A DNA stretch of 64,000 nt. Origin: Amylostereum areolatum (lineage: Eukaryota > Basidiomycota > Agaricomycetes > Russulales > Stereaceae). The translations under genes were made by a program, and so were the position numbers. Shown here in pieces: positions 59,239 through 64,000 of the stretch. Below the pieces are notes generated by a model. The model did no database searches and was not told where the DNA came from. It saw only the letters and a list, made by a program, of their open reading frames with translations. The DNA lies in the NCBI GenBank assembly GCA_012932865.1, contig SAXG01000009.1, forward strand, positions 543,163 through 607,162. Reading direction: 5' to 3'. How positions within the stretch are numbered: position 1 is the stretch's first letter; every line of letters starts with the position of its first letter.

Positions 59239-60692
59239 ATGGCTTTCAACTACTACCGCAACGCTGCCCCCGGATGGGGCACACAAACCGTACGTTTTCA
59301 ATTTGTTCACTAGACCGGGTATCTTATGCTGACAAGTCATGGCGTTAGTATCAATTCGGTACCCCTCCCCCACCCTCATTCCGCCCGCTCGATTCCTGTG
59401 AGGTGGTCTTTCGTTGAGTCACGTATACCCCGTCTGACCGTATGTCAACGAAGGGACTGGCTTGGACTACTACACCGCGCACAGTGGTGGTGTACAAGAT
59501 CCGTACGTTTCGTCTCTCGGTTTTGACCGTATATACAGTACTCACGGTGCTTGTGTTGGTAGTACTCCTTACCACCACGCAATAAGTCGTATTGGCGCAG
59601 GAATAGGAGATTCTGGGATCGGACTTCGTGAGGCGGAGATGTTCCATCGTCGTACGTACGGCGGTTTGGTGAGTATCCGAATTCAACCCCAGCGACTCTG
59701 TTGTCTGACGACGCCCTGTTTTTTCAGGACGACATCATACGTCTACTTCCCGTGGAAATTGGTCACGCTGCAGCCTATGAGGCATACAGGCAGTTAACTT
59801 TAAATCTGGCCAACAGCCTTACGTTTAGCGCCAGCACCGAGCATCGACGAGAGGCTTTAGTGGGACTGGCAGTAGCAGAGGGTATACCCTCGTTCACTTT
59901 CTTCCTACTCGTGTCAATGCTTACCATTTTGTCGCAGCTGTACGCCTGTGGCAAGACTCCGGCCGCGCGATGGATCGATACGGACTGCAAGTCGCCTCAG
60001 AGACGGCCGCGGTCACTGCGTCCGTGCTAGCACGCGCGACGTTTGAGGCTGGCGCGGTCGGAGGTCCGGGACTTCTGCGTCGACGCAACTCGTTGCCAGG
60101 CGCGATGGGCTCTTCGTACCCTGTTGACGATCCTGTCACGCGCGGCCGAGCTATGGGAGCGCTCGGTGTAGGCGCACACCCCTCGGCCATGTCTCAAGCT
60201 TCCACATCCATCACGGGAGGAGCGCCTTTTGCACCCACCGGCGTCGGGCCTGGCCCACCCGCCGCTGCGGGCCTTCAACCAGGCGCAATGGGCCCATATG
60301 CCTCAGGCGCGAGGGATGCCGGAGCTGGCGCTATGGTACCATACGCTGCATCTGGGGGTGCTCCCATTCCCGCGACTGCTCCGTCCAGTGGATTCTCTGG
60401 AACCTCGCAGTTTGGCTACGGCGCGAGCGATTATGGCCGCGGTGGGGGGTACGGCGCAAGTTACGGACCTTCTGCTGGCGTTCCGGTTGTTTCGCAGGCT
60501 CCTGGCCCTACTATCATCATCCGAAGCGGACATGGATATGACGATGGTTATGGGTACTCTCACCACCACCATCACCACGGACATCACGGCCGCCACGGCC
60601 GCGACAACGATGGGTATTACGGTGGTCGCTCCATCTTACCACAACTTCGCCATCGACGGCACCACAGTCTGCCGCGGTATGAATACGCGTAG
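59239..60692 (+). CDS. Tyr/Gly-rich protein with helical domain and histidine-rich tail, copy 1
   Basis: MAFNYYRNAAPGWGTQT (Kozak CAAACCATGG), an intron, YVNEGTGLDYYTAHSGGVQD, an intron, THGACVGSTPYHHAISRIGA, GIGLREAEMFHRRTYGGL, an intron, then a helical region DDIIRLLPVEIGHAAAYEAY, ALVGLAVAE and (after a further intron) RLWQDSGRAMDRYGLQVASE. This repeated A/E helix plan resembles the CipC-like proteins of fungi; the match is tentative. Then come a Gly/Ala/Pro-rich stretch with MVPYAASGGAP and GPTIIIRSGHGYDDGYGYS, a run of six histidines within HHHHHHGHHGRHGRD, and LRHRRHHSLPRYEYA. Introns are GT-AG and in phase. Probably a cytosolic metal-binding or stress protein; function unknown. Copy 2 is the mirror gene at 55.4-55.9 kb. 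Confidence 0.75.
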
Positions 60693-61401
60693 TGCGTTGA
60701 GATTGGGACAGAAGAACAGAACAGAATAGAGAAAGTTATGCCGGTGTGTACATAATTGCTACATGAATTGAAAAGGTAGTGTAAATAATGAACACAGTAT
60801 GGCGGGGGTTGTTCAATGGAAGCCTTGTCCGTTCAAGCGATTGCAAATTTTTGATGTGGTTGATACTAAACTTTCTCCTGAACCTTGACCACCTCCACGC
60901 ATGGCTCAATATATCGACGGTGTCGAAGCTCAACCAACATCAAGATCCTTCCTTGGCAATCATGAACCTCCTGTCTCGTATCATAAATCTTGGGTTCCGT
61001 TTTCTGCGCTCGCAGACGACTCGCAGCTGTTAAAAATCATTCGAACCTCAGGTAACTTACCAGGTAAGTGGCCTGGCACTCTCCAGTACCGCCGGTATTC
61101 CCGGTGTGGACTCTGTGGAAACTCAAAAGCATCGAGGGAAGGTTTATCCTTATTTGTTCATCATGGGCGTTTGTATTTAAGGTGGCAGGACAGCCGCCGC
61201 AGGCTATCCTTCCCTCCCCTTCCTGGCATCATCTTTGCTCTCTTTTTCTTTCTTTCTTACTTTCTTCTCCTACTCCCGCGCGACATATACCCCGCTTTTT
61301 TGTGCAAATCATCCTTCCTTTTCGCTACAGTGTTTTGGAACGATTCAAATTGATTCCTGCTTCCCTGCCGTCCTCTTCACTAGGGACTCGGAGGCGCCGC
61401 T
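60693..61401. other. Intergenic stretch with pyrimidine tract
   Basis: About 700 bases. A T/C-rich run at about 61230-61280 (TTTCTTTCTTACTTTCTTCTCC) directly precedes the BTB copy 2 start, as in many fungal promoters. Confidence 0.5.
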
Positions 61402-62578
61402 ATGCCTGAAAATGTAGACTGGAAATCGATCATGGCGGTGGTTTCTGACGACCCAGGAACCTATTTTGTGCACGATCCAGATGCTGGATATAACCCGTCT
61501 ACTATCCCGACGAAGTCCATTTCCCAGCCTCCAAGTCCTACGGTACGATCAACTTCGTTTTATACATCTTATCGTGGATGCTCAGGCTTCCAACAGGAAG
61601 AATACTTTGGGTCCTCCGGTTTTGACCTTCAGGTGTCGATATCTACGACGTTTCATCCCGGCGCGACCCTCGACACGTTCGGCTCGGATTTAACGCTCTC
61701 CTCGTCCGATTCCACATTCTTCTTCGTTCACATTCACAGGTTGCTCGCATGCTCCTCCAATGGGTTCAACTCGCTCCTACCAAACACATCTATGACCGCG
61801 AGCCATCCGATCTTGTCCATCCCGATGGATTCCCCCGCGCTGAACGTACTACTACATTCGGTATACGGCATGTCCGCGGAATCGTTCCGTCCGCCCCTCG
61901 CCTCTGTATTCGCGGCCATCGACGCCTTTACAGTATACGGCTACCTCCCCGAGTTTTATCTTGCGCCGTCCCAGCCGTTGTTCAAACTATTCGTCTCATA
62001 CGCTCCAGCGTCACCCCTTGCGTGCTATACAAAGGCCGCCTCGCTAGGTCTGGACGACCTCGCCATTGCCGTGTCACCTTATCTACTGTCTCTGTCTCTT
62101 CCGCAACTTACAGACGATGACGCGGTGATGATGGGTGCGGTATATCTCAAGCGGCTATTGTTCTTCCACCTGGGCCGCGTGGAGGCGTTGAAGCGTCTAC
62201 TTCTCGCGCCTCCAGTTTCGCATCCGGCCAGAGAGAATTGCAATATGTTTGACCAGAGCAGGCTCGGACGAGCGTGGATGCTCGCTGTGTCGTACCTGAC
62301 TTGGGAACCCAAACCAGGCATGTCGCTTTCGCTGAGCGCTTAGTACGTTGCTGATTGACGGCGTTCGTGCTAGGTCTGTCCGTTTCGGCCATCGAGTTTG
62401 TCCTGAAACCTTTGGCGGACCGTGTCACCTGCGCTGAGTGCAAGTCCCTACTCCATTCACGCATCAAAAAGGTGTTGGTGGAATGGTCGCTCGTAAAGGT
62501 AGCGTCTTCTTCGCTTCTCGTGCACATGGCGGTTGCTGATTCGCCTTCTTTATACTATACTTATAGCATACGATATGA
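61402..62578 (+). CDS. BTB-domain protein, copy 2, intact
   Basis: Exons 61402-62317, 62374-62498 and 62567-62578 sum to 1053 bases, 350 residues plus stop. N-terminal PENVDWKSIMAVVSDDPGTY is unlike copy 1. From VSISTTFHPGATLDTFGSD the two align throughout: SSSDSTFFFVHIHRLLACSS (BTB), SPALNVLLHSVYGMSAESFR, FAAIDAFTVYGYLPEFYL, VYLKRLLFFHLGRVEALKRL, LGRAWMLAVSYLTWEPKPG, IEFVLKPLADRVTCAECKSL with CxxC, VEWSLVK and a final 12-base exon HTI-stop. The first intron begins GC instead of GT (62318-62319), a rare but functional GC-AG type; copy 1 has GT at the same place. BTB proteins of this type often recruit cullin-3 or act in transcription; the partner is unknown. Confidence 0.86.
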
Positions 62579-64000
62579 TGCTATCGGCACCATAGACATC
62601 CGTGCGTTCTAAACACTTTCCCCCTGGCTCGTAAAATATTGTTTTGAGCGCGATGTTCGGACATCGCATTTCGTACGTCTTTTTCTCCGATCATGTCGGC
62701 GAGACTACTTAACTTACCCCTCCAGTTGCTGTGTCCGCGTGGTCTGCCTGCGTGGATAGTGATGAAACACGGTTCGTTCACCGGGTGCTTTAGGAGCCGA
62801 TAGAAAACACGATGTGCTTCTTGAAGAAATATGTATGACCTGCATAGAGTGAGAACGACAAATACGATTCGTTCGGTAAGGGGTGGTATTATTATAGGCA
62901 AAGGCGAGTTAGATCTCCCCTCGAGTCTCCTTCCCGCGTTTCACCACGCCTCGCAGACTTCCCTCCTTATGGCGCCAATAAACACGAAAAGGCCATCCGT
63001 TCTATCTGTTGTATGCGCTCTCTTCTTTTATTCTCGCGACCATTCTTTATAATCGCGTCGTTTTCCGTACCGTCACCTGCGACAAACAGTTCTCAGCTCT
63101 CCCTTTGTTACTGCCATGTCCGAATGTTATATCCGATCTCCGTGAACACATATACGAACGTTCACAACCCCGAGCCTCTCACAAGTTCAAGTTTCATACA
63201 CGCGGGAACGCGCCGACTCCCGCGTTTTCACCCTTCATGGTTCGGACCATTTACTGCTTTCCGTTGGGGAAGGGGTCATCAACATGATATTCCTACGTTT
63301 GCGCCCAACTTCGCACCCACAACGCAAGGTGCGAGCCGAACATACGGGCCAAGAAGCAAGTGAGGGCCGCTCTAGTAAGCGTTGGTGCCTCGGGTCCTTG
63401 CCGTCCGCATGGGCCCTTGCCGCAATGTTGCATAGTTGCACTTTTTCTATCGACCCAAATCCGCGGACACTGCGCCGCAACCCGCAACGTCAACGGAACC
63501 ACAGCGTCGATGGAAGAAGTTGCACGGAGGACACGTTACCGCGCCCGGGTCTAGCCTGAAGTACCCCTCACGGCTCACGCACACCATGCGGTATCGTTCG
63601 TGCCTTCATTTCATGTCATGTTCAGTTCCATTTTTACTCCTCGCCCTTCGTTCCCAGGCGCAGATCTTAATAAGGATTATAGCCTCACTGCGGTGCTGCT
63701 CATTTCCGTCAAGAAGAGTTTGCACCCCCCAGCCTTGCGCGGTTACGTATGGTCCACTTCCGAGATCGCGTCTGCGGTTGATTCCCGAAAAGTTGGCACG
63801 CCGGATGCAACGTACAAGCCTGCAGTCTGGGTATGGGGTTCTTCGAGCTTTAGTTCGAACGTAGTTGGAGCGCTCACAGGGCCTTACTAGTATGGTCGCA
63901 CTAGGAACTGCGCTGGATGAGCCAGTCATAGCATGTTCATAGCATGATGTCTACGCCGTCTTTCAGCGACGCGACGAATACAGTAGCAATACAGATGCAT
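62579..64000 (+). other. Right edge: possible fragments of a hypothetical gene
   Basis: From 62970, MAPINTKRPSVLSV, an intron, then LPLLLPCPNVISDLREHIYE and FHTRGNAPTPAFSPFMVRTI, and much later LNKDYSLTAVLLISVKKSLH with LRGYVWSTSEIASAVDSRKV and VWGSSSFSSNVVGALTGPY ending at 63890. The pieces look protein-like but cannot be joined with confidence. No family recognised; the gene could also extend beyond the window. Confidence 0.22.

Noticed and set aside
1..64000. CRISPR arrays, rRNA, viral or toxin genes
   Set aside because: None seen; no regularly spaced direct repeats and no such protein families recognised.

Overview
This window reads as nuclear DNA of a filamentous basidiomycete, most likely an agaricomycete. 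Almost every recognisable gene is split by many short GT-AG introns of about 45-65 bases. Gene density is high on both strands. The families are those of mushroom-forming fungi: F-box/leucine-rich proteins, fungal multi-pass membrane receptor-like proteins, BTB proteins, a fused BIO3-BIO1 biotin enzyme and a SAGA-type ubiquitin protease. No rRNA, tRNA, CRISPR array or organellar sequence was recognised.

Layout. 0-4.3 kb is an accessory, decayed zone: a UbiA prenyltransferase running off the left edge, a shredded MFS drug transporter and an internally deleted MFS anion permease. 4.4-8.6 kb holds an F-box gene, a 504-bp inverted-repeat element with an 8-bp target duplication, and an unknown gene. 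8.8-13.2 kb carries a DUF1295 reductase-like membrane enzyme, divergent from a CIA30 complex I assembly factor, and a 7TM-type membrane protein. 15.4-22.8 kb is a run of mitochondrial metabolism: ketol-acid reductoisomerase, a truncated hAT transposase, trimethyllysine dioxygenase (carnitine synthesis) and homoaconitase (lysine synthesis). 23.3-27.2 kb has a second F-box gene and a proline/serine-rich unknown.

28.6-37 kb contains Sde2, Sec61-beta, the bifunctional biotin enzyme BIO3-BIO1, a CoA-type Nudix hydrolase and a class II aldolase-like protein. 38-46.9 kb has a proline-rich coiled-coil unknown, divergent from a large FG nucleoporin of the Nup159/Nup214 type. 47-53.3 kb holds a pICln methylosome subunit, a MARVEL-like membrane protein and an Ubp8/USP22 ubiquitin hydrolase.

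53.5-62.6 kb is the most unusual part. Two gene families, a BTB protein and a tyrosine/glycine/histidine-rich protein, each occur twice, arranged as mirror images around about 58 kb. This is an old inverted two-gene duplication in which exon structure is kept but one histidine-rich copy has lost a whole domain.

A general caution: several conserved genes (homoaconitase, BIO3-BIO1, Sde2, both F-box genes, one BTB copy) are each interrupted by what looks like a single-base shift. Either the sequence carries indel errors or this strain carries many young lesions. Gene models built from it should be checked against reads. Exon borders given here are read by eye.
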